Below are positions 48,629 to 49,645 of a DNA stretch of 49,645 bases, piece by piece (positions within the stretch are counted from its first letter, which is position 1; every line of letters starts with the position of its first letter). The position numbers were made by a program, and so were the translations under genes. This DNA is from an uncultured Selenomonadales bacterium (GTDB lineage: Bacteria > Bacillota > Negativicutes > Selenomonadales > Selenomonadaceae), in the NCBI GenBank assembly GCA_947304355.1, contig CAMZAX010000018.1:1-49645 (forward strand), written 5' to 3'. Below the pieces are notes generated by a model, which was not told where the DNA came from, did no database searches, and saw nothing but the letters and a program-made list of their open reading frames with translations.

Positions 48629-49630
48629 TTGGCTGAAGTACTTCACGGCGACGCGAGCGGCAACCGGCTCAACGCCGGCGCGGATAAGTCGCAAGTCTAC
48701 GGTCTCAAGGGCAACGACACCCTCACGAGTGACGGCAAGCGCGACGTGCTGCTTTTGGGCGGGTCGGGCGACGACAGCCTGATTATATCGGGCGGCAACG
48801 GCACCTTGGCGGGCGGCGACGGCTCCGATACCTTCGAGCTGACTTACTCCGCGACAAAACCGCTGTCAGCTGTCATCGAGGACTTGGAGCCGTCAAGCGA
48901 CAAAATCGTCGTCAACTTCGACGGCGACACCGCTCCGCAACTCACCACCGTCACGAGCGGCAATGACGTTGTCTTGAGTGACGGCACGCGGTTTAACGTC
49001 ACGCTCAAGGGTGTCCGCGAAAATGATTACTTCGACGGCGACGCAAGCGACGAGGCCTGGGATGTTTTAGCACTCACCAACGCCGAACGCGAAAGACAAA
49101 ATCTCTCCGCGTTGACAATGTCTGACGGTTTGACGGCGGGCGCAGAAATTCGCGTGCAGGAGATAACCGCGCTCGGCGCAAGCGGCGTCTTGGACGTTTA
49201 CAAGCACGACCGCCCCGGCGGCATTTCCTACGCCACGGTCTTCGAAGAAGTCGGCAAACATTATCGGGCGCACGGCGAAAACATTCAGGCGGGCGCGGCG
49301 TCACCCGAAGCAGTTATGAAAGCGTGGATTGATTCGCCCGCTCACTATGCCAACATCGTCAATCCCGATTTCCAAAAGCTCGGCGTCGGCTACAATTACG
49401 ACGACACCGACTCTTCCAATCAGCGATACTATTGGGAACAGCTCTTCGGCAGCACGCTCTATTCGCCCGCGCCCGAAACTGTTGACGTTTCAAGCGCAAG
49501 CCCCGAAGTCCGCGTCGTCACGAAAGCCGTCACGCTCACCGAAGTCAACGACACTTACAGCAATTCCGATTACGGCGTCACGATTGCGGCTCTAAGAACA
49601 GGTGTTCATAAACGATTAAGCAAAGTGTGA
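48629..49630 (+). CDS. RTX-like repeat and CAP-domain protein, C-terminus probably interrupted
   Basis: 333 residues. The N-terminal 130 residues hold RTX-type calcium nonapeptides (LLLGGSGDDSL, LAGGDGSDTF). A CAP/SCP domain is at about 143-278 (H193, HGEN, SPAHYANI with H239, WEQLFG). No signal peptide, as expected for type I secretion. TTG 48629 is preferred, eight bases from GGGAG; ATG 48620 is adjacent to it. The last 13 residues (ALRTGVHKRLSKV) and the AT-rich DNA from about 49591 are unlike the rest, suggesting an inserted element near the window end. Confidence 0.8.
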   Translation: MAEVLHGDASGNRLNAGADKSQVYGLKGNDTLTSDGKRDVLLLGGSGDDSLIISGGNGTLAGGDGSDTFELTYSATKPLSAVIEDLEPSSDKIVVNFDGDTAPQLTTVTSGNDVVLSDGTRFNVTLKGVRENDYFDGDASDEAWDVLALTNAERERQNLSALTMSDGLTAGAEIRVQEITALGASGVLDVYKHDRPGGISYATVFEEVGKHYRAHGENIQAGAASPEAVMKAWIDSPAHYANIVNPDFQKLGVGYNYDDTDSSNQRYYWEQLFGSTLYSPAPETVDVSSASPEVRVVTKAVTLTEVNDTYSNSDYGVTIAALRTGVHKRLSKV

Positions 49631-49645
49631 ATATGAGAAATCTTA

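Noticed and set aside
49620..49645. GTGTG as a possible group II intron 5' end
   Set aside because: Five bases are not enough, and no intron domain can be seen before the window ends.

Overview
The window reads as chromosome of a Gram-negative-type anaerobic Firmicute, most likely Negativicutes (Selenomonas-like). The basis is a TRAP transporter, split transketolase, lone prepilin peptidase and secretion-type ATPase genes, frequent TTG starts behind strong GGAGG sites, GTCGAC-rich codon use and family resemblance. This assignment is inference from memory. No rRNA, tRNA, CRISPR array, insertion sequence or prophage was seen. No gene-free stretch exceeds about 300 bases; the longest (44527-44788, 47525-47746, 12904-13107) are described as features.

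Layout. 1-4570: TRAP permease, a repeat-rich lipoprotein, a two-gene transketolase and an SDR dehydrogenase (sugar or sugar-acid metabolism). 4571-9007: hypothetical gene, prepilin peptidase, MTA phosphorylase-like gene, and a secreted hydrolase divergent from a LysR regulator. 9106-12903: membrane-fusion protein and a decayed NTPase/TPR gene. 13108-18731: trpB with an odd leader, DedA, TPR-glycosyltransferase, uvrA. 18783-21545 (minus): TetR regulator, frameshifted HpaI-type aldolase, frameshifted quinone reductase, cupin-bacterioferritin fusion. 21616-26366: pfkA, HAD phosphatase, TylF-type methyltransferase with a G11 tract, purE, purA. 26417-27430: two double-glycine peptide cassettes. 27513-39011: lysS, chemoreceptor, MarR plus ABC exporter, pcrA, ligA, Nudix, M50 protease. 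39084-39431: third double-glycine cassette. 39556-43913 (minus): aroE, GspE-like ATPase, PIN toxin-antitoxin pair, glycosyltransferase, methyltransferase. 43966-44788: two tandem type I toxin-antitoxin modules. 44789-47524 (minus): second pfkA, AtpZ-like protein, GH32 sucrose hydrolase. 47747-49630: HNH endonuclease and an RTX/CAP protein.

Two findings stand out. First, 43966-44725 holds two tandem modules with the architecture of the enterococcal par (Fst/RNAI-RNAII) type I toxin-antitoxin locus. Each has a sigma70 promoter, a 5' stem-loop, a 27-31 residue hydrophobic peptide, a bidirectional terminator and a convergent antisense promoter (TTGACA-N17-TACATT). In each, the antisense RNA carries a direct repeat of that module's own toxin start region, and the repeats differ between modules. 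Second, three genes for double-glycine-leader peptides share a promoter TGTAAC-N16-CGTATA that looks like an ECF sigma-factor promoter, and they sit in repeated terminator-bounded cassettes. Both are read directly from sequence; function is inferred.

Several genes carry single-base frameshifts (NTPase, aldolase, quinone reductase). They may be true decay or consensus errors.
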